DNA of 64,000 nucleotides, taken from the NCBI GenBank assembly GCA_037974665.1, contig CM075771.1:16465425-16529424 (forward strand), given 5' to 3'. The notes beneath the pieces were generated by a model, which saw only the letters and a program-made list of their open reading frames with translations, ran no database searches and was not told where the DNA came from. Both the position numbers and the translations under genes were made by a program. Shown piece by piece: positions 1 to 12,304 of this stretch. The stretch comes from Ehretia macrophylla (Eukaryota; Streptophyta; Magnoliopsida; Boraginales; Ehretiaceae). Positions within the stretch are counted from its first letter, which is position 1; every line of letters starts with the position of its first letter.

Positions 1-405
1 CACTGTGCACGTAGAGGTCATCTGGAGATTAACTGTTGGAGGAAAATAGGAAGGTGTAACGATTGCGGTAGCAATCAACATAAGGACAAGGAATGCCCAA
101 AACGACAGAGGGTGCAAGGACAGGCTACGAGAGAGAGTACCCAGGGTCAAGGCTAGAATTCGGGGAAGGCAGCTACTAACAGATTACAGTCAGGTACCAT
201 AGTCAACCAATTTAGTCATGTCACATCGAGAGGCACAGTTAAACCCCATCCTGATACATGTAACTATTGCAACAAGAGGGGCACACGGAGGCCCAATGTT
301 GGAAGAGGTCTGGTAAATGCAAAGGATGTGGGAGTGATCAACATCTCGTCAAAGAATGTCCAAGGTGGCAAAAGAATCGTGCCCAGATTGCTAGCAGTAA
401 CCACA
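1..405 (+). pseudogene. gag nucleocapsid remnant with four CCHC zinc knuckles
   Basis: Frame 1 reads CARRGHLEINC (the end of a CX2CX4HX4C knuckle whose first Cys lies off the window) and CNDCGSNQHKDKEC at 55-96, a perfect knuckle. After about 50 codons, with an in-frame TAG at 154-156, a second pair begins at 259 (CNYCNKRG). A one-base deletion near 281 shifts the frame, after which HTEAQC and CKGCGSDQHLVKEC can be read to about 360. The element therefore had two double-knuckle modules, while the second element shows only one. The family function is binding of genomic RNA in the retrotransposon particle. This copy is non-functional. Confidence 0.8.
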
Positions 406-2075
406 GTTGAAGGTAAATTTACCTATTAAGAAAATATTACTTGACCTCAGTATCATCCATCCTTTATGTGCATTTCCTTAGAAACAACGTATTGTCATGC
501 AAGTAAAGAGGTTGCTTTATATAACGGAAGTAAAACGCGAGCATGATGATAGTAATCCCTAAGACATAAGGTCAACGAGTCTTGATGCTCGTAGCTAATT
601 GAACATGTGAATGGGGAGAGTAAGATTCCACATAGTTAAAATAAATATGAATCAGAGTCATGATGACCCAAGCGACCGTTGTTAGACAACCGTATTTAAG
701 TGTACCGTTTCACGTCTAGAAACTAGTGGTTGGCAGACTTCGAGTTGTGGTTGTTAAATAGAGGACGAATCTCGTAGTGATAGTTAGATGAGTGATTGAT
801 TACTTTTGAAGTTCTATTAGGTTATATTGAAGGATGCCTCATGGTCATAATTCTTATGTTGATACAGCCTTGCAGTTATTTCGTGTAACAAGCTACTTGG
901 GTTAGTATGTTAAGTATCCTATGAGCTAGATCATTCCGGTACCCATTTATAGTCCTAGGATTATTGTTGTACGACCGGTAACCTATTGGAACATTGATAT
1001 CGCTTACGTGGCTATAACCCTAGCTTAGTAGCATTACGGTTGAAGATATATTGGCGGGCATTAAGTGTTCGAAAGAATGACTAGGTCGCTAAGTAAGTGG
1101 GAGCATTATCTTCTTAAGTATGACGTAATCTTGGATTGAGGTGAGTGAAATTTATTTGAGGTTAAAACCATTCGCTTTAGGAGTCTTGATTAAGATTAAA
1201 AGAAATTCTGGAGCTTCGTAACTTGAAGACAGAGATTTGAATAAAGAAATAAATTGTGAGTCACAAGCTGATGAAACTTACTTGAAGAGTTGAATGAGTG
1301 CCACATGATTAGTTTACCTATGCAATTTTGACGGCAGTTTGTTGGTGGTACTTAATAAGCCTTAGAGTTGAGTTTAACGAATCTCAACGGTCTTTCTCGT
1401 TGATTACGAGTGTAAAGGTTAACAAAGCCGGGAAAGGAGGTTAGTGAATAGAAGCCTGTAACTTGGAGACTAGTCACTAGAAGATTTTCTAATCAAATGT
1501 AGTTATGAGATAAAAAGGACTATGATACTATCGATAGATGATGACTTGAAATGGATTAGTTTGTTTGGAAGAGTTCTTCCTGAAAATAGGGTCGTATTGT
1601 GAAATAATCCATAACCTGTGTATGGCCTATGTGATAACAGTTTGAAGTAGTTGACATGGTATGTAAATCGGATATAGATTTATCATATTGAAATTAGTGT
1701 ATGTCACCCTAGGATCGTGGTATTATTGGGATATTCCTTTTGAGATATGAGTGCAAAATCGACACGACATAAGTCATGATTTGGAGTTATAGTTATATAG
1801 TTAGAATACCGATGCAGCTTTGATGACTATATATAAAGATTCTAACCTTAGTTAATGAACTTGACCTTAAGATCAAATGGAGAATAGAGTCGTTCAAAGG
1901 AACGAACTACAAAAGTAGGGGTCACACCGAATTAACAATTGGAGAAAGTTTGGAAGTGAATTAGTTTTGGAAAAGGGGATCATGGAGCGAGCATCGGCCC
2001 GGAGTAGAAATATCAATGGCCAGAACCCATCTAACTGACCTCAATAGGTAAGAATGAATTTCGAGACGAAATTCT
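406..2075 (+). other. Decayed gypsy interior, no recognisable gene
   Basis: No open frame of useful length is present. A possible protease remnant lies at 428-475, where the reading ILLDLSIIH aligns loosely with the LIDSGATH active-site stretch of the other element, but the DSG triad is lost. I could not recognise RT, RNase H or integrase motifs, and the stretch may be scrambled or deleted pol. The last codons before the polypurine tract (FRDEIL, near 2059-2076) resemble the usual end of gypsy polyproteins. Confidence 0.5.
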
Positions 2076-2091
2076 TTTAAGGAGGGGAGGA
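2076..2091 (+). promoter_or_regulatory. Polypurine tract of the left element
   Basis: A run TTTTAAGGAGGGGAGGA sits immediately before the LTR start TGTGAGG at 2092. In LTR retrotransposons this purine run primes plus-strand DNA synthesis, and its position fixes the orientation and the LTR boundary. Confidence 0.85.
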
Positions 2092-5000
2092 TGTGAGGCC
2101 CGACCTCGATTTGCGTGCGATACCTCGTTTCGTGTGCCCTAACCTAGATTTGCGTGCCTTGACTTAAGTTTAAGAATCGTGTTTCGTTTTGTGTGCCTTG
2201 CATTGAATTACGTGCATTCATTTAGGGTTGCGTGCATTTAGTTGGAAAACGTGCGTCCGTCTCGTAGTTCGTGCCCTATCTCGTACTACATGCTTTAGAC
2301 CTAGGAAAGTGTGCCCTCACGCTAATCAAGAAAGCATCTTACACGAAGCACTAGGTCATTAATTAATCCTACAAATTCCACTAACTAATATTAAATTACT
2401 AATTCAACCCACTAGAAGACAAAATCTCACAAAAAGCTAGACATTCCTTATTCTTTATTCCTATTCTTTTGCACTTTCAACACAGAATTAAATAATGCTC
2501 AAAAGATGACAAAAAATTCAGATTTCTACATGCCTTGGCCGACCACTTTGTGAGCTTTGTGATTGCTTTGCTTAATTCAATTTAATTCCTAGACAATCTA
2601 TGACAATTCTATGACACAAATGCATAAAAAACTAGCTCAAAACCCTCCCCAAAGCTCCACCAATCTCGACATAAGCTCCTTGCCCATGCTAGGAATTTCA
2701 AAATGCTTCTTGAAGACACAAAAATCTGAATGGCAAAGCTCAAGGCCGACATTTGCATCAACATTTGCAAAAGCCTTCATTTTTTCTTCATTTCTCTCAT
2801 TTCCTCACATTTCTCTCTCTCCCTCTCATTCTTCTCTCTCTCTCGGCCTTGGCTGAGTTTCTTCACTCCATAGCTCATCTTCATCACACCATGGTTCATC
2901 AAGGCAAGCAAGAAGGTAGGGAACTCGACTAAGCAAGCTAGGTTGCAAGAATCACACATGCAAGCTTTTTGAACAACCATTTCGGCCTAGGTGAGTTTGC
3001 TAGCTTCCATTTCTTTTCTTCTTGTTCTAACCACATGCACCTACTAAGAACTTGGTCACTAAGCTAGGAAAAATAGGGAGAAATCTAGTGGTGTCTCGGC
3101 TAAGCAAGGAAAAGAGTCAACCTTGTGCTTCATCAAAGTCTTGTGCATCATCTTGTTGTTTTGCTAAGGTGAGGGCTAAAACTCCTTGAAAATATTTCAA
3201 AAAATCCACATGCATGCTCTTAAATGTTTGTCTTTGCTTCTGCACTTGAGATATATGTGTGTTCATAAAGCTTTTACAACCATGCATATCAAGATTTTGG
3301 GCTAGAATGTGATGTTAGATGAAATCGTGCATGTGACAGCTTTCTGTCTTGTTGGTACGAGGTTATTTTGGCTAGGCAAATAATATTGAAAATGTGTGAA
3401 AATTAATAGGTAACTAGTTTTGCCAGTTTTAAAAAATTTTCCCAGAAATAGGCCAAAGCTAATTTTGACTCTCAGGTCCTCAAAATGGCAAATCATTAAA
3501 ATGTGTCCAAATCTGGAAGTCTGAAAAAATGAAGCAGGTTTTGGCAGTTTCACTGACCTTGTAGAACGACCCATTTTTGACTAGGTAAATGATATCCAAA
3601 ATGCATAAAATTTGTTGTTCTGCTAGATTTTTCAGTTCTGGACATTTTTGTCAGAAATGGACTAAGGCTAAATCTGACCCTAAAGACCTCAAAAACGACA
3701 AGTATTGAAATGTGTGCAAATCTGGACAATTTTGTGCAGTCTCACTGTTTTGGCTATAACTATTGAACCCGAACTCTAAATGATGCGAGGTTTGTTTCTG
3801 AATTTAGTTCACTTATTAAGATTTAATATGAAATCTTATTCACTGGATTTGGAGATTGTTTGCTTGTCTTAATAGTTGTGAGAAATCAGCCCATTGCAGT
3901 GAGGGTTTCACATAGTGATATGCTTAGATAAATTCTTGTTGCTTCTCTTGTTGTATTAAATTTTTGGGATTGTGGCATTGGGATGTTTGTGGACTGTTTT
4001 GAATACTTGAGGTTGTTTGAATTAGTCGATGCATGGCTTGAGATTGATTTTGAGTTGACTTGGGGATTAATCGCACGGGTAAGCACGAAATGGAAACCCT
4101 AGTGACTAGGTATATTCACTAAGTGTTGATCCTATGAACTTTGTGTTTAATTATATGTTTAGTAGGCTGCCCGTAGTTGCCATTGTAGCCCTAAATGCGA
4201 TCTTGATGATTACATGTTGACAAGTAGGCTTTTCTTGCACCCGAACCCACGTAGATGTCGTTGCATGTTGAATAATCTTATTATTTGATTATGTGAACTT
4301 TGAAATGATTTATATGACTTGATTTACGTGTGTTACATGGCTGCCCATATGACTTGATTTACGTGTGTTACATGGCTGCCCGTTTAATGTTCATATAACT
4401 CCATGTGCCTTTCAAGTGAAAATACTTGTCTTATCGTGCCTCACTTGTTTACTTGTCAATGTGCAATCTTATGACTGCTCAGAGGCAACTTACTTTGTTG
4501 TCCTCCTAATGTGATATATTAAATGTCATAAATGTGCATTGCATACAAAGTTGCAACCTTTCATTCTGGCATGGTAGCGTTCACGCACACTGGGCGGCAT
4601 CGGGCTTGCCGGTGCAACCATGACTACCATTGTCCAATTCCCTCTCTCGCTTGGGGGCTAGACTTCCTCGAAGAGTTGGGTCGTAGGATTTCGGGATACA
4701 TCCGAAGTACACCCATTTGGTGTGATAAGGGGATGATTTGAAGTCGGCCGCAACAACTGATCCTGGAAATGAACAGACAGCAAAACCCCACCGTATCCTT
4801 TTTACTATGTGTATAAGTACTCTCGCTTGGTTCATAGAGGATCTCAGGGAGGAAAGACGGGTAATTGTGTTCTTTTACTTTTATATTATTGTTATGTACT
4901 TAATTGTGATACATTCATGCTTGCAAAAAGGGTTTTCATAAGTTGAACCGGAAAATGAGTTTCAAAACCTATTTCTCGTTCCCCCTCGTTGAGTTCATAA

Positions 5001-5717
5001 GGACTCACCCTCTTTTATCATCTCAGGTGAAGAAGATCAAGAACAGGTACCCGAGGACGACGTGCCTAACGATGATTCCTTGGAATGAATGTCTGTCCTA
5101 TGTGCTTTGCTTGATTATGGCCATTTGTGAACACTATGCTACTTGAAGACTATTTCTTTTCATGTTGCTTAATGTTTGTAATGTAAAAGACCCCCGTTGT
5201 AATTTGGGGTCTAATTTTGGCTTGTACTAATGATAACTAAATAGACACTACTATGGTCGTTTTGCTATCATTATTGGCTAGTATCTATCATAGGATTATG
5301 AAGTATCAGGTAAGGATTAAGTAATGAACCTAACCAATTTAAAGCAGGTACTCATTGTTAAGCTAAGATCAACAGGTACTTTTGTAACGAGGATTAACAA
5401 ACAAACGAGACATAGTATCATGCTAGGTTATTAATCAAACGAGACTTCGAGATAACTAGTAGGCGTTTCAATTGATGGTAAATAGTAATCTTAGTTGGAA
5501 ATGAAATTGAGATTGGAAATTTTGACGTGTTTTGAAAATTAGGTCAAACCAAAGAGCCCAATTACTGCCATTATGCTGCCGATTTTTTGGAAAAATTGTG
5601 GAGGCTAGGCTAAAACGTTAAGTGTTAAACTTTCATGAACGGTTAAGTACGAGATATGACTTGAATGTCTAGATCACACCCTAGTCTAACATTTATAGGC
5701 TGGGTTGGGGCATGACA
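2092..5717 (+). repeat. 3' LTR of the left Ty3/gypsy element (3,626 bp)
   Basis: The LTR starts TGTGAGGCCC after the polypurine tract and ends GGGGCATGACA, after which 5S spacer sequence (CTTGCCCAAGG) begins at 5718. The termini match those of the second element's LTR read on the minus strand (TGTGAGGCCC ... GGGGCGTGACA), and the first 50 bp share the repeated phrase CTCGATTTGCGTG. The two are thus related families, although this LTR is 1.2 kb longer. It contains a CT-rich tract at about 2775-2845 and a 35 bp tandem duplication at 4312-4381. Small open frames inside show no recognisable protein. The expected 5 bp target duplicate on the right is CTTGC (5718-5722); its partner lies outside the window. 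Confidence 0.85.
4312..4381. repeat. Perfect 35 bp tandem duplication inside the left LTR
   Basis: Two identical 35 bp copies (4312-4346 and 4347-4381) begin ATATGACTTG and end GGCTGCCC. The lack of mismatches in an otherwise decayed element suggests a recent replication slip or an enhancer-like duplication; the function is unknown. Confidence 0.95.
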
Positions 5718-5807
5718 CTTGCCCAAGGTACCGTGGGATTTGGTAATACAAATGCGATGAATAAAGCATCTTGGCAAAGCTAACCGGGGCAAAAAAATTG
5801 AAAAGGG

Positions 5808-5925
5808 TGGTGCAACACGAGGACCTCCCATGGGGTCACCCATCCTAGTCTTATTCTCGCCCAAGCATGCTTAACTTCGGTGTTCTGATGGGATCCGATG
5901 CATTAGTGCAAGTATGATCGCACCC
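5808..5925 (-). rRNA. 5S rRNA copy 1
   Basis: First copy after the left LTR; its downstream spacer is cut by the transposon at 5717. 118 nt with about 11 differences from the window consensus. One change in the A box (CATG) and one in the IE; C box intact. Next copy 679 bp on. Confidence 0.88.
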
Positions 5926-6486
5926 GTTATGTTGATGGCACAAATCCCTTCTGTGTTGACGGTTTACAGTCTCAGCCCAGAGAGATGGTGTATTCAAAAG
6001 GCCCAATGGGCTTAACAATAACCCATCCGCTTCAACAACGCAGTTTCCTCGCAAGACGTGATATCGACATGTTGTAGGGCCCTCGAATGTCCCGCGAGTT
6101 TAGTTGTCATCCTTTTTGCGGCTCACGACGTACGATCCGGGATGAAAAAACAACGCAAAAGATGAAAAATCGCCCGAAACTGATGAAAACATTGCATTTT
6201 GGGCTTTGAAAATAGGCACAGCTGAGCAAGCTTGCAGCCCCGTCGTAGAGCTCTCAGAGAGCTTTCCGACTGTATGTTGTGCGCCGCCTAACTCCTTATG
6301 GATGCAAAGTTATGGGCACCGGAGCGACGGAGACCTGGTCACAAGCCCCACGCCCTCGGTTTGCGGACCCAGGCTCTACGTGAAGCGAAGTTGTCTTTCC
6401 CAAGGTGCCGTGGGATTCGGTAATGAAAATGTGGTCGATAAACCATCTTGGCAACCCTAACCGGGGCAAAAAAAAATTGAAAAGGG

Positions 6487-6604
6487 GGGTGCAACACGAG
6501 GACTTCCATGGGGGTCACCTATCCTAGTACTACTCTTGCCCAAGCACGCTTAACTTCGGAGTTATGATGGGATACGGTGCATTAATGGTGGTATGATCGC
6601 ACCC
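6487..6604 (-). rRNA. 5S rRNA copy 2
   Basis: 118 nt, about 8 differences. A box intact; IE CTCTTG; C box TCACCTATCCT. Next copy 680 bp on. Confidence 0.9.
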
Positions 6605-7166
6605 ATCATATTGAGGGCACAAATCCCTTATGTGTTGACGGTTCACAGTCCCAACCCAGAGAGATGGCCCATTCAAAAGGCCTAATGGGCTTAACGACAA
6701 CCCATACGCTTCAATGACGCAACATCCTTGCATGATGTGATGTCGACGTATTATAGGGCCCTCTAATGTCTCGCAAGTTAGGTTGTCATCCTTTTCGCGG
6801 CTCACGACGTATGCTCCGTGACGAAAAAACAACGCAAAACCCGAAATGTAGCCCGAAACTAATGGAAACGTTCAATTTTGGGCTTCAAAAATAGGCACAG
6901 CCGAGCAAGCTTGCTACCCCCAGCGTAGAGCTCTCATAGAGCTTTCCATCTGTATGTTGTGCGCTACGTAACTCATTACGGATCAAAAGTTATAGGTACT
7001 GGAGTGACGGAGACCTGGCCACAAGCCCTACGCCCTCGCTTTGCGGGGGCAACCTCTACGTGAAACGAATTTGTCTTGCCCAAGGTGCCATTGGATTCGG
7101 TAATACAAATGTGATGGATAAAGCAACTTGGCAAGCCTAACCAGGGCAAAAAAAAATTGAAAAGGG

Positions 7167-7284
7167 GGTTGCAACATGAGGACTTCCCAGGGGGTCACCC
7201 ATCCTAGTACTACTCTAGCCCAAGCACACTTACCTTCGGAGTTCTGATTGGATCCGGTGCATTAGTGCTGGTACGATCGTACAC
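7167..7284 (-). rRNA. 5S rRNA copy 3
   Basis: 118 nt, about 9 differences. A box has two changes (CACA, TTACCT); IE CTCTAG; C box intact. The 5' end is altered (GTACAC instead of GCACCC), which weakens terminal helix I. Next copy 680 bp on. Confidence 0.88.
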
Positions 7285-7846
7285 ATCATGTTTAGGGCAC
7301 AAATCCCTTATGTGTTGACGGTTCAAAGTCCCAGCCCAGAGAGATGGCCCATTCAAAAAGCCCAATGGGCATAACGACAACCCATCCGATTCAACAACAC
7401 AGCATCCTTGCAAGACTTGACATCGACGAGTTGTAAGGCCCTATAATGTCCCACTAGTTAAGTTGTCGTCCTTTTCGAGGCTCACGACGTACGCTCCGGG
7501 ACAGAAAAATTGCACAAAAAAAAGAAAAGTGGCCCGAAACTGCTGAAAACATTCAAATTTGGACTCTGAAAATAGGTGCATCCAAGCAAGCTTGCTACCC
7601 CCATCGTAGAGCTCTCGGAGAGCTTTCTAACGGTATGCTGAACGCCACGTAACTCATTACAGATCAAAAGTTATGGGTACCGGAGCGACGGAGGCCTAGT
7701 CACAAGCCCCACGCCCTAGGTTTGCTGGCCCAGCCTCTATGTGAAGCGAAGTTGTCTTGCCCAAAGTGCCGTGAGATTCGGTAATAGAAATGTGATGGAC
7801 AAAGAATCTTAACAAGGCTTACCGGGGCAAAAAAAATTGAAAAAGG

Positions 7847-7963
7847 GGGTGCAACACAAGGACTTCGCAGGGGGTCACCCATCCTAGTACTACAATTGCC
7901 CAAGCACGCTTAACTTTTGAGTTCTGATGTATCCGGTGCATTAGTGCAAGTATGATCGCACCC
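7847..7963 (-). rRNA. 5S rRNA copy 4
   Basis: 117 nt with a one-base deletion near 7930 (GATGTATCC). IE is badly altered (CAATTG); A and C boxes intact. Next copy 678 bp on. Confidence 0.88.
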
Positions 7964-8524
7964 GTCATGTTGAGGACACAAATCCCTTATGTGTTGATGG
8001 TTCACAGTCCCAGCCCCGAGAGATGGCCCATTCAAAAGGCCCAATTGGCTTAACGACAACCCATCCGCTTCAACAACGTAGCATCTTTGCAAGACATGAT
8101 TTTGACGCGTTGTAGGGCCCTCTAATGTCCTGCGAGTTAGGTTTTCGTCCTTTTCGCGGCTCACGACATACGATCTGGGACGGGAAAACAGCAGAAATGT
8201 AGAAATGTGGGCCAAAACTGATGAAAACGTTTAATTTTGGGATCCAAAAATAGGCATAGCCTAGCAAGCATGCTGCCCTCATTGTAGAGCTCTCGGGGAG
8301 CTTTCCAACGGTATGCTATGTGCCGCCTAACTCCTTACGGATCAAAATTTATAGGCACCGGAGCGACGGAGACCTGGTCACAAGCCCCACGCCCTCGGTT
8401 TGCGGGCCCACCCTCTACCATAAACGAATTTATCTTGCCCAAGGTGCCGTGGGATTCGGTAATACAAATACGATGGATAAAGCATCTTGGCAAGCCTAAC
8501 CGGGGCAAAAAAAACTGAAAAGGG

Positions 8525-8642
8525 GGGTGCAACACGAGGACTTGCCATGGGGTCACCGATCCTAGTACTACTCTCGCCCAAGCACGCTTAACTTTGGAGT
8601 TCTGATGGGATCCGATGCATTAGTACTGGTTTGATCGTACCC
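8525..8642 (-). rRNA. 5S rRNA copy 5
   Basis: 118 nt, about 8 differences. A box and IE intact; C box TCACCGATCCT. Next copy 670 bp on. Confidence 0.9.
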
Positions 8643-9194
8643 GTCATGTTGAGTGTGCAAATCACTCATGTGTTGATGGTTCACAGTCCCAGCCTAGAGA
8701 GATGGTCCATTTAGAATGTCCAATGGGCCTAACGACAACCCATCCACTTCAAAAACGCGACATCTTCGCAAGACGTGGTATCGATGCGTTGTAGGGCCCT
8801 CTAATGTCCCACAAGTTAGGTTGTCGTCCTTTTCGCGGCTCACGATGTACGATCCGGGATGGAAAAACAATGCAAAAGAATAAAGGTGGCCCAAAACTAA
8901 TGAAACATTAAGTTTTGGGCTCCAAAAACAAGTGCAGCCGAGCAAGCATGATGCCCTTGTCGTAGAGCACTCGGAGAGGTTTCCAACGGTATGTTGTGCG
9001 CCGCATAACTCCTTACGTATCAAAAGTTATGGGCACCGGAGCGACGGAGACCTTGTCACAAGCCCCATGGCCTCGGTTTGAGGACCCGGCGACGCGAAGT
9101 TTTCTTGCCCAAGGTGCTGTGGGATTCGGTAATACAAATGCGATGAATAAATCATCTTGTCAAACCTAACCGAGGCAAAAAAAATTGAAAATGG

Positions 9195-9312
9195 GGGTGC
9201 AACATGAGGACTTCCCATTGGGTCACCTATCCTAGTACTACTCTCGCCCAAGCACGCTTAACTTCGGAGTTTTGATGGGATCTGGTGCATTTGTACTGGT
9301 ATGATCACATTC
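9195..9312 (-). rRNA. 5S rRNA copy 6
   Basis: 118 nt, about 11 differences. A box and IE intact; C box TCACCTATCCT. 5' end ATCACATTC instead of ATCGCACCC. Next copy 678 bp on. Confidence 0.88.
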
Positions 9313-9872
9313 GTTATGTTGAGGGCACAAATCCCTTATGTGTTGATGGTTCACAGTCCCAACCTAGAGAGATGGCCCATTCAAAATGCCCAATGGGATT
9401 AACGACAACCCTTCAGCTTCAACAATGCAGCATCCTCGCAAGATGTGATATTGACTCATTGTAAGGCCCCCTAATGTCCCGCGAGTTAGGTTGTCATCCT
9501 TTTCGCAGCTCACGACGTACGATCCGGGACGGGAAAACAATACAAATGAAGAAAAATGGCCTAAAACTGATGAAAACGTTCGATTTTAGGCTCCTAAAAT
9601 ATGCGCAACCGAACAGGCTTGCTTCCCCCATCGTAGAGCTCTCGGAAAGCTTTCAAATGTTATGCTGTACGCTGCGTAACTCCTTACGGATCAAAAGTTA
9701 TTGGCACCTGAGTAACGGAGACCTAGTCACAAGCCCCACGCCCTCTGTTTGCGGACCCAACCTCTATGTGAAGCGAAGTTGTCTTGCCCAAGGTGCCGCG
9801 GGATTCAATAATGCAAATGCAATGGATAAAGCATCTTGACAAGCCTAACCGGGGGAAAAAAATTGAAAAGCG

Positions 9873-9990
9873 GGGTGCAACACGATGAGTTCCCAGGGTG
9901 TCACCCATCCTACTACTACTCTCGCCCAAGCACGCTTAACTTTGGAGTTCTGATTGGATCCGGTGCATTAATGATGGTACGATCGCACCC
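9873..9990 (-). rRNA. 5S rRNA copy 7 (all three internal boxes intact)
   Basis: 118 nt, about 9 differences, but A box, IE and C box all match consensus. This is one of only four such copies. The next copy is 665 bp on, because the spacer lost about 13 bp near 10139. Confidence 0.92.
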
Positions 9991-10537
9991 GTCATGTTAA
10001 GTGCACAAATCCCTTATGTGTTGACGGTTCACAGTCCCAGCCCAGAGAGATGGCCCATTCAAAAGGACAAAGGGCTTAATGACAACCTATCCGCTTCAAC
10101 AACGCAGCATCCTTGCAAGACGTGATATCGACGCGTTGTCGTCCCACGACATAGGTTGTCGTCCTTTTCGCGACTCAAGGTGTACGCTTTGGGATCAAAA
10201 AATAGTGCAAAAGAATAAAAATGGCCCGAAACTTATGAAAACGTTCCATTTTGGGCTCCGAAAATAGGCACAGACGAGCAAGCTTGCTGCCCCCGTCATA
10301 GAGCTCTCGGAGAGCTTTCCAACTGTATGCTGTGTGCTACCTAACTCTTTATGGATCAATAGTTATGGGCACCAGAGCGATAGAGACCTGGTCACAAGCC
10401 CACGCCCTCGGTTTACGGGCCCAACCTCTACGTGAAGCGAATTTGTCTTGCCCAATGTGCCGTGGGATTCGGTAATACAAATGTGATGGATAAAGCTTCT
10501 TGGCAAGCCTAACAGGGGCAAAAAAAATTGAAAAGGG

Positions 10538-10655
10538 GGTTGCAACACGAGGACTTCCCAGGGGGTTACCTATCCTAGTACAATTCTCGCCCAAGCACGC
10601 TTAAATTCAGAGTTCTGATGGGATCCGGTGCATTAGTGCTGGAATGATCGCACCC
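10538..10655 (-). rRNA. 5S rRNA copy 8
   Basis: 118 nt, about 8 differences. A box ends AAAT; IE one change; C box TTACCTATCCT. Next copy 679 bp on. Confidence 0.9.
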
Positions 10656-11216
10656 TTCATGTTGATGGAACAAATCCCTTATGTGTTGGCGGTTCACAGT
10701 CCTAGCCTAGAGAGATGGCCCATTTAAAAGGTCCAATGGGCTTAACGACAACCCATCCACTTCAACAACACAGCATCCTCACAAGATGTGATATCGACAC
10801 GTTGTATGGCCATCTAATGTCCCGCGAGTTAGGTTTTCATCCTTTTTGCGGCTTATGACGTACGATCCGGGATGGACAAACAGCGCAAAAGCATAAAAAT
10901 TGTCCAAAATTGATGAAAACTTATAATTTTGGGCTTTGAAAATAGGGGCAGCAGAGCAGGCTTGTTGCCCCCGTCGTAGAGCTCTCGGAGAGCTTTCCAA
11001 CGGTATGCTGTGCACCGTGTAACTCCTTACGAATCAAAAGTTATGGACACCGAAAAGACAGAGACTTGGTCACAAGCCCGACGCCCTCGGTTTGCGGACC
11101 CAGTTTCTAAGTGAAGTGAATTTGTCTTGCCCAATGTGCCGTGGGATTCGGTAATACAAATGCGATGGATAAAGCATCTTGGCAAGCCTAACCGGGGAAT
11201 AAAAAATTGAAAAGGG

Positions 11217-11333
11217 GGGTGCAACACGGGGACTTCCAAGGGGTCACCTATCCTAGTACTGCTCTTGTCCAAGCACGCTTAACTTCGGAGTTCTGATGGG
11301 ATCCGGTGCATTAGTGCTGGTATGATCGCACCC
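11217..11333 (-). rRNA. 5S rRNA copy 9
   Basis: 117 nt with a one-base loss in the G run near 11240. A box intact; IE CTCTTG; C box TCACCTATCCT. Its upstream spacer starts the 3.75 kb higher-order block. Next copy 676 bp on. Confidence 0.9.
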
Positions 11334-11892
11334 GTCATGTCAGGCACAAATCCCTTATGTGTTGACAGTTCACAGTCCCAGCCCAGAGAGATGGCCCATT
11401 CAAAAGGCCCAATGGGCCTAACGACAACCCATTCGCTTCGACAACGCAGCATCCTCGCAAGACGTGATATCGACTAATAGTAAGGCCCTCTAATGTCTCG
11501 CGAGTTAGGCTATCGTCCTTTTTGCGACTCACGACGTACGATCCGAGATGGGAAAACAATGGAAAAGAATAAAAGTGGCCCAAAATGGATGAAAACGTTC
11601 ACTTTTGGGCTATGAAAACAGGCGCAGGCAAGCAAGCTTGCTGTCCCTGTCGTACAACTCTCAGAGAGCTTTCCAAAGGTATGATTTGTGCCGCGTAACT
11701 CATTACGGATCAAAAGTTATAGGCACCGGAGATACAGAGACCTGGTCACAAGCCCTACACCCTCGGTTTGTGGACCCAACCTCTACGTGAAGCGAAATTA
11801 TCTTGCCCAAGGTGCCGTGGGATTCGGTAACACAAATGCGATGGATAAAGCATCCTGTCAAGCCTAACCAGGGCAAAAAAAATTCAAAAGGC

Positions 11893-12010
11893 GGGTGCAA
11901 CACAAGGAATTCGCAGGGGGTCACCCATCCTAGTACTACTCTGACCCAAGTACGCTTAACTTTGGAGTTCTGATGTGATCCGATGAATTAGAACTGGTAT
12001 GATCGCACCC
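11893..12010 (-). rRNA. 5S rRNA copy 10 (upstream of a short spacer)
   Basis: 118 nt, about 12 differences. A box CAAGTACG; IE CTCTGA; C box intact. Only 412 bp separate it from the next start because its 5' spacer lost about 268 bp, including the usual upstream promoter phrase. Partner copy: 15643. Confidence 0.88.
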
Positions 12011-12304
12011 ATCAAGTTTGTGCTTGGGAAATAGGCGCAGCTGAGCAGACTAGCATCTCACGTCGTAGAGCTGTCAGAGTGCTTTCCAAGGGTATGTTGT
12101 GCGCAGCATAACTCCTTTCAAATCAAAAGTTATGGGCACCAGAGCGACGGAGACGTGGACACAAGCCCCACGCCCTCGATTTGCAGGCCCAGCCACTATG
12201 TGAAGCGAATTTGTCTTGCCCAAGGTGCCGTGGTATTCAGTAATAAAAATGTGATGGATAAAACAAATTGGCAAGCCTAATCAGGGAAAAAAAATTGAAA
12301 AGGG
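12011..12304. other. Short 5S spacer with 268 bp deletion
   Basis: The spacer jumps from CACCCATCAAGTTT to GTGCTTGGGAAATAGGCGCAG. It lacks the upstream TATA-like phrase and the first half of the spacer. Copy 10, which uses this flank, is therefore unlikely to have a normal promoter. The identical junction recurs at 15761-16053. Confidence 0.9.

Larger units (their letters stand above)
1..2091 (+). mobile_element. Internal region of a decayed Ty3/gypsy element (3' part)
   Basis: The plus strand carries gag zinc knuckles at the left edge and a polypurine tract at the right edge, directly before an LTR starting TGTGAGGCCC. Only about 1.7 kb lies between the knuckles and the polypurine tract, too short for a full pol region (about 3.5 kb in the related element at 41308-51132). 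Pol has therefore been deleted, or the element is a non-autonomous derivative. Stops are dense in all frames. The element starts left of the window, so its 5' LTR and left target-site copy are not seen. Orientation is opposite to the second element and to the 5S genes. Confidence 0.8.

Noticed and set aside
2611..2856. Small open frame in the left LTR over a CT-rich tract
   Set aside because: Low-complexity Ser/Phe-rich translation from the CT tract; no homologue recognised.
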